Shown here one piece after another: positions 15,169-21,438 of a stretch of DNA of 25,395 bases. Each line of letters opens with the position of its first letter. Position 1 is the stretch's first letter. The position numbers were made by a program, and so were the translations under genes. The stretch covers positions 1 through 25,395 of IMG/VR virus record IMGVR_UViG_3300007276_000271. One strand, written 5' to 3'. Source of the stretch: a virus. The notes below the pieces were generated by a model. That model was not told the origin of the DNA and searched no databases. It saw only the letters and a program-made list of their open reading frames with translations.

Positions 15169-15384
15169 TTATATTTCTTTTTTTAGATCAGTTAATACTT
15201 CAATTTTGCCTTTGTAAAAATCGCAATGTTCTTTTTTTAATTCTACCATTTCATCCATTCCTAGCTTTTGGTAATTAATTAAGCTATCTTGTGATTCAAT
15301 TAAGATGTCTTTGTACGCTTTTAAAAATGTATCAATTCTGATAATCATTAAATGGTAGTTTTCTGCTTTTTGTTCTGTTGTCAT
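15169..15384 (-). CDS. 71-residue helical hypothetical protein
   Basis: An all-helical charged protein (MTTEQKAENYHLMIIRIDTF; MVELKKEHCDFYKGKIEVL). It lies two bases before the ERF gene in the same operon. It has no recognisable domain; a coiled-coil is likely. It is the first sizeable gene behind the early promoter, which is common for small phage proteins that act on the host. Its function is unknown. Confidence 0.55.
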   Translation of the reverse strand: MTTEQKAENYHLMIIRIDTFLKAYKDILIESQDSLINYQKLGMDEMVELKKEHCDFYKGKIEVLTDLKKEI

Positions 15385-15389
15385 TTGGT

Positions 15390-15446
15390 TTAATTTAATT
15401 GAGTTAGTAAAAAAATTCCTGCTGTAATCGTAAATGCTGTAATCAT
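15390..15446 (-). CDS. Possible 18-residue hydrophobic leader peptide
   Basis: In the leader of the early operon, ATG 15446 opens an ORF reading MITAFTITAGIFLLTQLN, ending at TAA six bases before the next ATG. It is almost entirely hydrophobic, like one short membrane helix. It could be a translated micropeptide, a leader that couples translation to the next gene, or chance. No other evidence is available. Confidence 0.3.
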   Translation of the reverse strand: MITAFTITAGIFLLTQLN

Positions 15447-15478
15447 GTTGTTATTTTTAAGTGGTTAATAATCTTACA

Positions 15479-15500
15479 CAAATATACACATAATTGTATA
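15479..15500 (-). promoter_or_regulatory. Early operon promoter overlapping an operator-like inverted repeat
   Basis: The minus strand has TATACAATTATGTGTATA (15483-15500), an inverted repeat TATACA-N6-TGTATA that overlaps a perfect -7 box TATATTTG (15479-15486). The -33 position carries only TTTT. A protein bound here would block the promoter. It differs from the site at 8034-8051 by one base. The leader is about 90 bases long to the ATG at 15384. Confidence 0.6.
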
Positions 15501-15521
15501 AAGAAAAAAACTTTTCAACAT

Positions 15522-15540
15522 TATTTTACAAAATAGTATA
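15522..15540 (-). promoter_or_regulatory. Degenerate second operator-like site
   Basis: The minus strand reads TATACTATTTTGTAAAATA, resembling the repeat at 15483-15500 in its left half and centre. The centres are about 40 bases apart, roughly four helical turns, so paired binding is imaginable. The right half-site is poor, and the site abuts the terminator T-tract; weak evidence. Confidence 0.25.
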
Positions 15541-15571
15541 AAAAAAAGGGTCAATCAATTAAGATTAACCC
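15540..15571 (-). terminator. Rho-independent terminator of the regulator gene
   Basis: On the minus strand a 9-bp stem, GGGTTAATC paired with GATTGACCC (one G-U pair), has loop TTAATT and is followed by eight T residues. It lies about 30 bases after the stop of the small regulator gene and isolates it from the early operon. Confidence 0.85.
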
Positions 15572-15601
15572 CTTTCACGTTTAAACCACTAAACAACCTA
15601 A

Positions 15602-15814
15602 CTAACTAATATTGTATTTTTGCCCTTTGTAAATTATTATAAATGGTTCGTCTGTTGATTCAATTACTTTCTTTAAATCTTCAGCGTGAATTTTGCCAGT
15701 ATTAACAGTACGCCAAAAAGAAGAGCTTTCACCCCTTCCAATTTTAACGCCTAAGCCTTTAACGTTTGTAGCGTTTTGCTTTGCCACTAATTTTATGAAG
15801 TCTTTTATAGTCAT
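15602..15814 (-). CDS. Small HTH regulator-like protein, candidate repressor
   Basis: A 70-residue protein. Residues about 1-48 suggest a compact helix-turn-helix: TIKDFIKLVAKQNATNVKGLGVKIGRGESSSFWRTV, followed by GKIHAEDLKKVIES. This is the arrangement seen in very small phage Cro/CI-like proteins and Bacteroidetes HTH proteins (short helix, LGVKIGRG turn, then a recognition helix). The end (PFIIIYKGQKYNI) forms a beta hairpin, as in Cro dimers. It stands alone with its own promoter-like box and terminator, next to the early promoter that carries an inverted repeat, so it is the natural candidate to bind there. The HTH assignment is by eye and the target is inferred from position. Confidence 0.6.
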   Translation of the reverse strand: MTIKDFIKLVAKQNATNVKGLGVKIGRGESSSFWRTVNTGKIHAEDLKKVIESTDEPFIIIYKGQKYNIS

Positions 15815-15818
15815 AAAT

Positions 15819-15838
15819 CAAATATACAAAAATGTAAA
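15819..15838 (-). promoter_or_regulatory. Regulator gene promoter box with related half-sites
   Basis: The minus strand has TTTACATTTTTGTATATTTG: a perfect -7 box TATATTTG (15819-15826) four bases before the ATG at 15814. It overlaps TTTACA-N4-TGTATA, a shorter-spaced relative of the operator-like repeat. No -33 TTTG lies at the right distance. It would give a leaderless message and possible autoregulation; both are inference. Confidence 0.45.
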
Positions 15839-15850
15839 CAAGTGAATTAC

Positions 15851-16366
15851 CTACTTATTAACATTTCTATTAATCCAAATATAGAATAAGCCAAGTAAGA
15901 AAGCTACCACAATCAACCACCACCATTGAAAGTTAGAACCATCTTTAGTGTTGTCTGTTAAGTCGTCACAATCAGGGCAAATAATTTGAGGGCATGGAAT
16001 AGATACAACCGTTGTATCATGTATGTAAATCATTCTAGGTTTTACGGTCATTTTTAGCTTACCTGTGAGCTTGTTTACTAAAACTGTTAAGCTATCACTT
16101 GTATGTGTCCAAAACCCGTTAGAATCGTTTAAAAGTACTGTCGTATCAATTTGTGGCACTATTATACTATCAACTCTTATTAAGGTATCATGTATTACAG
16201 TGTCTTTGCTTTTAAAGTACTCAGGGTATTTAGCAATAACAAAGCCTATACTCTCCTTTATACCATGCCTTTCTACCCTTCTTTGTAGTTGTTTCTCACT
16301 GTTGCAAGAGGTTAAAAATAAGGTTATCAATAATGCAACTACGAATGCAGTGAATAAGTTTTTCAT
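15851..16366 (-). CDS. u-spanin-like lysis lipoprotein
   Basis: A 171-residue protein with an N-terminal lipoprotein signal peptide (hydrophobic AFVVALLITLFLTSC, lipobox LTSC with Cys21). It has a periplasmic domain of about 125 residues that is beta/coil with DT-rich strands (KDTVIHDTLIRVDSIIV; HDTTVVSIPCP), and a C-terminal membrane segment WWWLIVVAFLLGLFYIWI (148-165) with a basic end. A lipid-anchored N-terminus plus a C-terminal inner-membrane helix is the architecture of unimolecular spanins such as phage T1 gp11, which fuse inner and outer membranes at lysis. Cysteines at 125, 130 and 133 may form disulfides. It lies directly behind the endolysin gene with an ATGA overlap. The function is inferred from topology and context. 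Confidence 0.78.
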   Translation of the reverse strand: MKNLFTAFVVALLITLFLTSCNSEKQLQRRVERHGIKESIGFVIAKYPEYFKSKDTVIHDTLIRVDSIIVPQIDTTVLLNDSNGFWTHTSDSLTVLVNKLTGKLKMTVKPRMIYIHDTTVVSIPCPQIICPDCDDLTDNTKDGSNFQWWWLIVVAFLLGLFYIWINRNVNK

Positions 16367-16812
16367 ACGTCAAATAAATATACTTTAGGTTTTGTTTCTT
16401 CGCTCATTGTGTCCAAGTGTACCCAGCTAATAGGCTCTCCTTTCATATTCCTTTCAAGTCTAATCTTACAAGGGAATAAATCAGCATTATCTACAATCCA
16501 CTTTCTAACCTCTACCGCTGTCATCCCAGCTACATCAAAATCAAACCCTTTGCCGAAAATGTGAGCTGATAAGTATAGCCTTGTTTTGTTTTTTACTAGG
16601 TTAGACATATTGTGTCTTAAACCACGTTGTGAAAACTTACCGCCATACTTCCAGTTATTAACTGACATTGGTTTACCTAAGCCCTCACGAACTATAAGTA
16701 AACATTGTAGTGCTTCTTTATCTAAGAACTTCCAAGCGCTTTGACCGTACTTATTAAATACAGTTTTATCTACTAATTCTTCAATACAAAAATAGTCTTT
16801 AATCGTTTTCAT
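16363..16812 (-). CDS. Endolysin, M15-type peptidoglycan peptidase
   Basis: A 149-residue zinc peptidase (peptidase M15, D-Ala-D-Ala carboxypeptidase/L-Ala-D-Glu endopeptidase type). The zinc-site pattern is clear: SAHIFGKGFDFDVAG gives His84 and Asp91, and SWVHLDT gives His132. The N-terminal part (EELVDKTVFNKYGQSAWKFLDKEALQCL, then RGLRHN) matches the family's substrate-facing region. No signal peptide is present, so release through a holin is expected. The gene overlaps the holin candidate upstream by 14 bases and the spanin-like gene downstream (ATGA), forming the lysis cassette. Confidence 0.87.
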   Translation of the reverse strand: MKTIKDYFCIEELVDKTVFNKYGQSAWKFLDKEALQCLLIVREGLGKPMSVNNWKYGGKFSQRGLRHNMSNLVKNKTRLYLSAHIFGKGFDFDVAGMTAVEVRKWIVDNADLFPCKIRLERNMKGEPISWVHLDTMSEETKPKVYLFDV

Positions 16813-17086
16813 TTTTTGATCCGTTTTTTAATTTGCTGATTTGTTCAATCGTTACAATTCCAAGCAACAAAAGTACAAATAAAGAATCAATAGTTAATAT
16901 CTCAATGATGTATTCATAATCTTCACGAAGAAAGGCGTGTTTAAGCCATGAGGCATGAATAAACACCACGCAAACCATAACCACTAAGACGGTTATTTTA
17001 CGCGCTGAAAAACCGCTGTTCTTATTGTTATCTAAAGAGCCTATAATACCCTTGTAGATTTCTGTTATTTTAGCCTTTATTTTCAT
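16799..17086 (-). CDS. Two-TM membrane protein, holin candidate
   Basis: A 95-residue protein. I use ATG 17086, which overlaps the PAS gene stop as ATGA, rather than a start 21 bases upstream. It has two membrane helices, about 31-47 (ITVLVVMVCVVFIHASW) and 62-80 (EILTIDSLFVLLLLGIVTI), with a basic N-terminus and a charged C-terminal tail (KLKNGSKNEND). Size, two helices and position right before the endolysin fit a class II holin. No family is recognised, so the call is from topology and context. Confidence 0.66.
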   Translation of the reverse strand: MKIKAKITEIYKGIIGSLDNNKNSGFSARKITVLVVMVCVVFIHASWLKHAFLREDYEYIIEILTIDSLFVLLLLGIVTIEQISKLKNGSKNEND

Positions 17087-17475
17087 TCGTCTATTATACA
17101 AGTACAAACTAACCCACCATCAGGTAAAGCAGTTAAGTAAATCATTTCTTTTACTAATGTACCATCTTTACAAATTGCTACATCTTTACCTTTCCAGCTA
17201 CCTATTTCAGAAACTACAGGAAAAACATTTTTCACAAAGTATTCAATTTGCTTTTCAGTGTATAAAATAGTCCAGCTTTTACCCAACATTTCACCATCAC
17301 TATATTTAAACATTTCTTGATGTGCTGTATTTAAAAATACATAGTTACCGTCTTTGTCTAATATTGCTAATCCTTCTTTAGATGTGTCTATAGCTGCTAT
17401 AAGTTTATCGACAAACTCAATTTGATTTGTTAATTTTTCGCCTAGCTCTTTAATTTTATTGATTTTGTCACACAT
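17083..17475 (-). CDS. Stand-alone PAS-domain protein
   Basis: A 130-residue protein. After a short helix (residues 1-27) comes a full PAS fold: IDTSKEGLAILDKDGNYVFLN (29-49) with the typical GLAILDKDGNYVFLN strand-turn-strand, then a helical segment HQEMFKYSDGEMLGKSW. The SWKGKDVAICKDGTLVKEMIYLTALPDGGLVCTCIIDE end matches the closing three strands (usual ending: DG-x-x-V-x-x-x-x-D-I-T-E). No kinase, cyclase, HTH or other effector follows. PAS domains sense ligands, redox or light, or mediate dimerisation. Here the gene lies between a coiled-coil/TM protein and the holin candidate, overlapping the latter, so a link to lysis timing is possible. Which ligand it senses, if any, cannot be read. 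Cys124 and Cys126 are in the last strand. Confidence 0.83.
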   Translation of the reverse strand: MCDKINKIKELGEKLTNQIEFVDKLIAAIDTSKEGLAILDKDGNYVFLNTAHQEMFKYSDGEMLGKSWTILYTEKQIEYFVKNVFPVVSEIGSWKGKDVAICKDGTLVKEMIYLTALPDGGLVCTCIIDE

Positions 17476-17808
17476 TTATTTAAGTTTTAAATATGCTATG
17501 ATAACACCCCAAATGACCTGTAAAGCTATTATAACACCCCAAACAGTAGACCATTTACCTTTTTGAATATAAATTTCCCGATGTGCTGAGTCCATATTCT
17601 TAGGGCTCCAAATATCTGAAACCTCCCTTTTCCAATCACGTAAGCTGTTAACCTCTTCTTTATTTATTTCAAGCTTAACAATAGCGAGTTTAATTTCTGC
17701 TATGTCTTTTTGCGTTTGCTTATTGTCTTTGTGCAGCTCTTCAATTTTACTTAAAATCGTATGAGCATATTCAGACCAGCCATTTTGTATTTTAGGTGTT
17801 TCAGGCAT
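17476..17808 (-). CDS. Coiled-coil protein with C-terminal membrane anchor
   Basis: A 110-residue protein. Residues 14-60 form a charged coiled coil (SKIEELHKDNKQTQKDIAEI, then LAIVKLEINKEEVNSLRDWK). Residues about 86-106 are a membrane helix (WSTVWGVIIALQVIWGVIIAY) with a short basic end. The layout resembles XhlA/hemolysin-type and other phage lysis accessory proteins: cytoplasmic coil plus one C-terminal TM. It heads the lysis block, and its stop abuts the PAS gene start. Alternatives are a second holin or an antiholin. Confidence 0.6.
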   Translation of the reverse strand: MPETPKIQNGWSEYAHTILSKIEELHKDNKQTQKDIAEIKLAIVKLEINKEEVNSLRDWKREVSDIWSPKNMDSAHREIYIQKGKWSTVWGVIIALQVIWGVIIAYLKLK

Positions 17809-17831
17809 AACTTTTTTTAAAGTTAATCTAT

Positions 17832-18515
17832 TTATTCAAATCTATGTTTACTCGCTTCGTAGTTTTGTGATATTTCTGCGGCTGTTAAAACCCTATTCCA
17901 AACATTAATTCCTTTCATTTGCCCGTTAAGGTGATAAGAATAGCCTGTTGATGGTGCGTCATTTTTTCTCGCCCCTAAAACAAACGGTTCTGTAAGTACA
18001 TTTTGGAAAGCTCTTGCACTTGTATTTGTGTCCTCTAAAACGCCATTATAATAAATACTTTTAGTTACTGGGAAATTCACCGTACAAACTACATTATACC
18101 AAGTATCAACGGAAGGATAAGAAGTTGATTTAACACTAGTTGTTCCCCCCGAAAAACCAAAGTCTACGAAATTACCGCCCGAAGAAACTAAACCGCAAGC
18201 AAAATCAGCGTTAGACGTATCTCTTTTGTAAAATAAAAATTGCAATATAGGCGCTAAAGTGTTGTGTTTAACCCAAAATGAAAGCGTCATTGTGTCGCTG
18301 TGATTATTAAAAAATAACCCTAAATCAAGGTAATCATCTACCCCATCAAAATCAAATTCACCATCAACAACCGTTAAGCCATTTACAAACGTTCCTAAGT
18401 CAGTAGGGTTAACAATGTTATTAGTATCGGTAATATTACCGCCTAATTTATTAGCTGCATCAATTTGCAACTCTAACCCATCTGTTACTATATTTAATCC
18501 TGCTTGAGTACTCAT
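17832..18515 (-). CDS. LamG/concanavalin-fold protein, paralogue B (adhesion)
   Basis: A 227-residue protein with a LamG-like lectin fold: GLTVVDGEFDFDGVDDYLDLG (about 48-68), TMTLSFWVKHNTL, VDTWYNVVCTVN, SIYYNGVLEDTN, and the closing GQMKGINVWNRVLTAAEISQNYEASK. This is the typical order of LamG domains used to bind glycans. Its first about 70 and last about 20 residues closely match the 241-residue protein at 18768-19493, while the middle differs. No signal peptide is present, so it is probably a virion tail or appendage protein. It starts with a TAATG overlap. Confidence 0.82.
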   Translation of the reverse strand: MSTQAGLNIVTDGLELQIDAANKLGGNITDTNNIVNPTDLGTFVNGLTVVDGEFDFDGVDDYLDLGLFFNNHSDTMTLSFWVKHNTLAPILQFLFYKRDTSNADFACGLVSSGGNFVDFGFSGGTTSVKSTSYPSVDTWYNVVCTVNFPVTKSIYYNGVLEDTNTSARAFQNVLTEPFVLGARKNDAPSTGYSYHLNGQMKGINVWNRVLTAAEISQNYEASKHRFE

Positions 18516-18766
18516 TATATTAAAATATTTGGGTCAGACCATGTTAATTTTGCCATTTCAACTAATATAGCTTCATGTGTGTATTCAATTGGTGCAGGGT
18601 CTATTACTGCTATACTTGTAGGTGTTGCCCCATCCCATTTTAATACAAACTCCGTATCTGCTAAATTCTTTCTTACTGAGTCTGCGCTGTTTTGTTCAAC
18701 TTCACTGTAATTGATGTTATTCAATTCAGATATTGCGACAATTGCGTATGTTTTGTTATTTTCCAT
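18515..18766 (-). CDS. 83-residue hypothetical protein between LamG genes
   Basis: I start at ATG 18766, one base after the stop of the upstream LamG gene; a TTG nine bases earlier is possible but would overlap that gene. The sequence is mostly helix-loop with an acidic character (YAIVAISELNNINYSEVEQN; VRKNLADTEFVLKWDGATPT), ending in WSDPNILI. No family is recognised. Its place between two adhesion genes suggests a small tail component or fibre chaperone, unproven. Confidence 0.55.
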   Translation of the reverse strand: MENNKTYAIVAISELNNINYSEVEQNSADSVRKNLADTEFVLKWDGATPTSIAVIDPAPIEYTHEAILVEMAKLTWSDPNILI

Positions 18767-18767
18767 G

Positions 18768-19493
18768 TTATTCAAAGTTATGTTTTTGTGCTTCGTAGTT
18801 TTGTGTTATTTCTGCTTGAGTTAATGTCCTATCGTAAATCTTGCAATTAGCTATTTGACCGTAAAAAAAACCATCATTACTATCTACATTGCCTACGTTA
18901 AAATCTCCTATAATTGAAGGATTTATAGCTGTATTAGTTGATGTTCCGTAAAAACTCACCACCGTTTCTTCAATACCATTAACAAAAATCCTTCTTGCCC
19001 CTGTTGCAAAGGTTAAATTATTGTCAATAATGTATGTAACACTATAAACCTCCCCTACTGCGAATGTGTTAGCTGTACGCCAACCTTGAGCGTTTGAGCC
19101 ATCTGTTGAGCTTTCTATTTGAAAGTATCCTGAACTCCTCCCGTAACTACAAGCTATCCCTCTACTTGTAAGCCCCCATTTTGAAAAAACGTAATAACCT
19201 CCAGTTGCTCCGCTTGCCGTTGGTCGCACTTGCGACGTTGCTGTAAAATTTGCGTTACCTCCCGAATCACTAATTAAATTGTTATAAACATTTCCGAAGT
19301 TTACACTATCATCAACCCCATCAAAATCAAACTCATCACTTACAACCGTTAAACCATTAACAAACGTTCCAACTTCCGTAGGTGCTGCAATGTTTTTAGT
19401 ATTCGTTACATTACCACCCAAGCCGTTAGCCGCATCAACTTGAAAAACAAGTCCATCGGTAACAATCGGTAATTTATGATGATGTACGCTCAT
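18768..19493 (-). CDS. LamG/concanavalin-fold protein, paralogue A (adhesion)
   Basis: A 241-residue relative of the 17832-18515 protein. Shared parts are N-terminal (PIVTDGLVFQVDAANGLGGN; VGTFVNGLTVV; FDFDGVDDSVNFG) and C-terminal (FFYGQIANCKIYDRTLTQAEITQNYEAQKHNFE in pieces). The centre (YYVFSKWGLTSRGIACSYG, then SSTDGSNAQGWRTANTFAVG) differs. The fold is LamG-like, probably a receptor-binding or decorative appendage. It starts inside the stop of the fibre gene (TAATG), so translation is coupled to it. Confidence 0.82.
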   Translation of the reverse strand: MSVHHHKLPIVTDGLVFQVDAANGLGGNVTNTKNIAAPTEVGTFVNGLTVVSDEFDFDGVDDSVNFGNVYNNLISDSGGNANFTATSQVRPTASGATGGYYVFSKWGLTSRGIACSYGRSSGYFQIESSTDGSNAQGWRTANTFAVGEVYSVTYIIDNNLTFATGARRIFVNGIEETVVSFYGTSTNTAINPSIIGDFNVGNVDSNDGFFYGQIANCKIYDRTLTQAEITQNYEAQKHNFE

Positions 19494-20695
19494 TATGGTT
19501 TAATTGATATTGTTCTGTTTACTGCGCTTGTTGTATAGCTTTCACCACTTAATAAAGCTGGGTCTGCGTCTGCTGCTGCGTCATTTGCGTAATCTGGAAA
19601 GTTTTGCTTTGTATAGCTTACACCTGTTGCGCTATCGTACCTTATTGAGAAAGGTCTGTTGAAAGGGTTTCCCAATCTCACATTCCAATCGGCATCAATG
19701 TACCCAATAGGGTTTCCGCTAATGTCTGAAACTGTCCAAAGCTCATTGTCTTTGTCGTCTATGATGGAAAACAAACCGCCCGTTGTACCTTCCCAAGTTA
19801 ATCTACCAATTCCACTTAACAACTCTTGATGTAATCTTAAAGATACTGCTGGTGTTGCTCCAGTTGCTAAATAAATATTACTATTTATCCAGTCTGTACC
19901 ATCCCATACTAAAACGTCACCTGTTACGGGCGCAGTTGTACTTGTGTCAACATCTGAATGTGTATCAATACTTCCATCTGCTGAAACTTTAGCGTTGTTA
20001 GCTACAACCTCGTTAAACTTAGCCGCTGTCATAACTCCCGAGAAAGTTGCGTCTGCTGCTGTTAATGTTACATTAGTTCCATCACTTGAGTTAACATCCA
20101 TTGAAGTAGCTGATATTGGCCCAAGTGATAAATCAGTGTCTACGTTTGAAACTTTAGCGTTGTTTAATACAACCTCATCAAACTTTGCTTTACTCATTAC
20201 ACCAGCTCTTATAGTTGATGCTGGTTGTAATGTTGCGTTTGTTCCTGTGTCGCTGTCTACATCAACCGTTGTATTTGTAACTGTTCCTTCGCTTAGGTTA
20301 GTTACACCACCACCACCACCACCAAAAGCCGCCCAAACCGAACCGTCAAACTCCATCCAAGTACTAGCAGTGTCATCATAGCAAAGCATTCCTTTTACTG
20401 GAGCAAGTCCTACTGGAATCAAATTTCTATACCTTACCCAATTACCAAAAGCATTACCGCCCCAATTAGGATGCAAAACTCCACTACCTATAAGCACAAA
20501 TACGTCTCCGTCTGTTGTGCTTGGTGGTGCTAAAGTACCATCTACAAAGTTAATGGCTCTTGGTAGTTCGTTGTTTTCCGTAAAGGTTTGTTCGTTGTTT
20601 TCGTCCTTCCAAGGTCTTGTGTTATTACCTACTAGATCAAACCCCTTTGCAGTGTGCTTGTTTGCTTCGTCTTGATTTGCGTGTAAATTGCTCAT
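19493..20695 (-). CDS. Tail fibre protein with internal repeats
   Basis: A 400-residue protein. The N-terminal part (60-125) resembles the head of many phage fibres (TTDGDVFVLIGSG, GMLCYDDTASTWMEFDGSVW). A glycine run of six (125-130) follows, then a region with two repeats of about 40 residues: VDSDTGTNATLQ...GVMSKAKFDEVVLNNAKVS (about 145-183) and VNSSDGTNVTLT...GVMTAAKFNEVVANNAKVS (about 201-238). It then has DVLVWDGTDWINSNIYLATGA (260-280), a beta-rich segment, and a threonine/serine-rich C-terminus. It probably mediates host contact. Its start overlaps the upstream stop as ATGA. Confidence 0.8.
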   Translation of the reverse strand: MSNLHANQDEANKHTAKGFDLVGNNTRPWKDENNEQTFTENNELPRAINFVDGTLAPPSTTDGDVFVLIGSGVLHPNWGGNAFGNWVRYRNLIPVGLAPVKGMLCYDDTASTWMEFDGSVWAAFGGGGGGVTNLSEGTVTNTTVDVDSDTGTNATLQPASTIRAGVMSKAKFDEVVLNNAKVSNVDTDLSLGPISATSMDVNSSDGTNVTLTAADATFSGVMTAAKFNEVVANNAKVSADGSIDTHSDVDTSTTAPVTGDVLVWDGTDWINSNIYLATGATPAVSLRLHQELLSGIGRLTWEGTTGGLFSIIDDKDNELWTVSDISGNPIGYIDADWNVRLGNPFNRPFSIRYDSATGVSYTKQNFPDYANDAAADADPALLSGESYTTSAVNRTISIKP

Positions 20696-21186
20696 AATGG
20701 AAAGAATCCTCTTAATTCAGGTTTATAATAAGCTAAATCAGTATCAAATAAAGGGTAATCAGGAATGGTTTTTTCTGAATCTTCAATTAAAAACGTACAT
20801 AAAGCTTCACAGTAAAATACCTCCCTACTCTTTATTACTCCTATTGATTTTTTAGCACTTGATTTACTTGCGCTTTTTGACCATTGGGTATGGTTGTCCA
20901 TTACCCCCTGATTAGCTATTTTGTTTTCTAAGTCTTTTTCATATGCTTCAAATGCTACAGCGTAAGACTCAGCCGTTACGACTTTATCATAAAGCGTTTG
21001 ATAGGCTGCGCTTAATGGTGGTGTAGCTAATTGAAGTAATAAATCAGTATACAAAGGAAGTGTAAGAATCCCACAAATTAAAGAATCCTCAATCCATTGT
21101 ATGGATGTATCAAAATAAGACTTGTCAAAGGCGCTAACCGCAGTAACTACGGTTTTAACCTGTGTGCTAGTTACTAGATTAGACAT
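20692..21186 (-). CDS. Structural protein, possible head-tail connector
   Basis: A 164-residue helical protein: AFDKSYFDTSIQWIEDSLIC with LPLYTDLLLQLA, a middle helix (SAAYQTLYDKVVTAESYAVAF), IANQGVMDNHTQWSKSASKSS, then helix CEALCTFLIEDSEKTIPDYP and a final GFFPL. The helix pattern with a central I-A-N-x-G-V loop resembles the small adaptor-type proteins (DUF6712-like) of Bacteroidetes phages. That match is from memory of pattern and not proven. A fibre-chaperone or tail protein is the alternative given its neighbours. Confidence 0.45.
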   Translation of the reverse strand: MSNLVTSTQVKTVVTAVSAFDKSYFDTSIQWIEDSLICGILTLPLYTDLLLQLATPPLSAAYQTLYDKVVTAESYAVAFEAYEKDLENKIANQGVMDNHTQWSKSASKSSAKKSIGVIKSREVFYCEALCTFLIEDSEKTIPDYPLFDTDLAYYKPELRGFFPL

Positions 21187-21365
21187 TATTTTTTAGCTTT
21201 TAAAATTGCTTTAAATCCAAAAGTAAACATAGCTTTTAGTGTTGATTGTGGTAGTCCGTTGTTCAAAAGAACTTTTTTACCTTTCCAAACTAAAGCAGTA
21301 CCAATACTTTTCCTATTGACAGTGTACTCTTTTACCTCTTTTTCTTTCTTTTCTTTATCAGCCAT
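21186..21365 (-). CDS. 59-residue basic hypothetical protein
   Basis: A small gene from ATG 21365 to a TAA that overlaps the next ATG (TAATG). The protein starts MADKEKKEKEVKEYTVNRKS, with a Lys/Glu-rich head, then a beta-type section TALVWKGKKVLLNNGLPQ and a basic C-terminal helix ending AILKAKK. The overlap with the next gene and the coding character support it. Its role is unknown; it sits just behind the terminator of the major-tail-like gene and so depends on read-through or an unseen promoter. Confidence 0.62.
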   Translation of the reverse strand: MADKEKKEKEVKEYTVNRKSIGTALVWKGKKVLLNNGLPQSTLKAMFTFGFKAILKAKK

Positions 21366-21380
21366 AATAATTATAGTTAT

Positions 21381-21414
21381 AAAAAAAGCCCCACAATTGT
21401 CATGTAGGGCTTTT
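21381..21414 (-). terminator. Strong Rho-independent terminator after the major-tail-like gene
   Basis: On the minus strand a 12-bp stem, AAAAGCCCTACA paired with TGTGGGGCTTTT (one G-U), has a seven-base loop and is followed by seven T residues. It lies 24 bases after the stop of the 196-residue gene. Confidence 0.9.
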
Positions 21415-21438
21415 AAGTTTATATTTAAAACCTAAGTA

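Noticed and set aside
17809-17826. Small hairpin AACTTT/AAAGTT upstream of the coiled-coil/TM gene
   Set aside because: All A-T apart from two G-C pairs, no T-tract on the right side; too weak to call.
19944-20381. 145-codon plus-strand open frame
   Set aside because: Antisense shadow of the repetitive tail fibre gene; low-complexity Ser/Thr/Val/Pro content.
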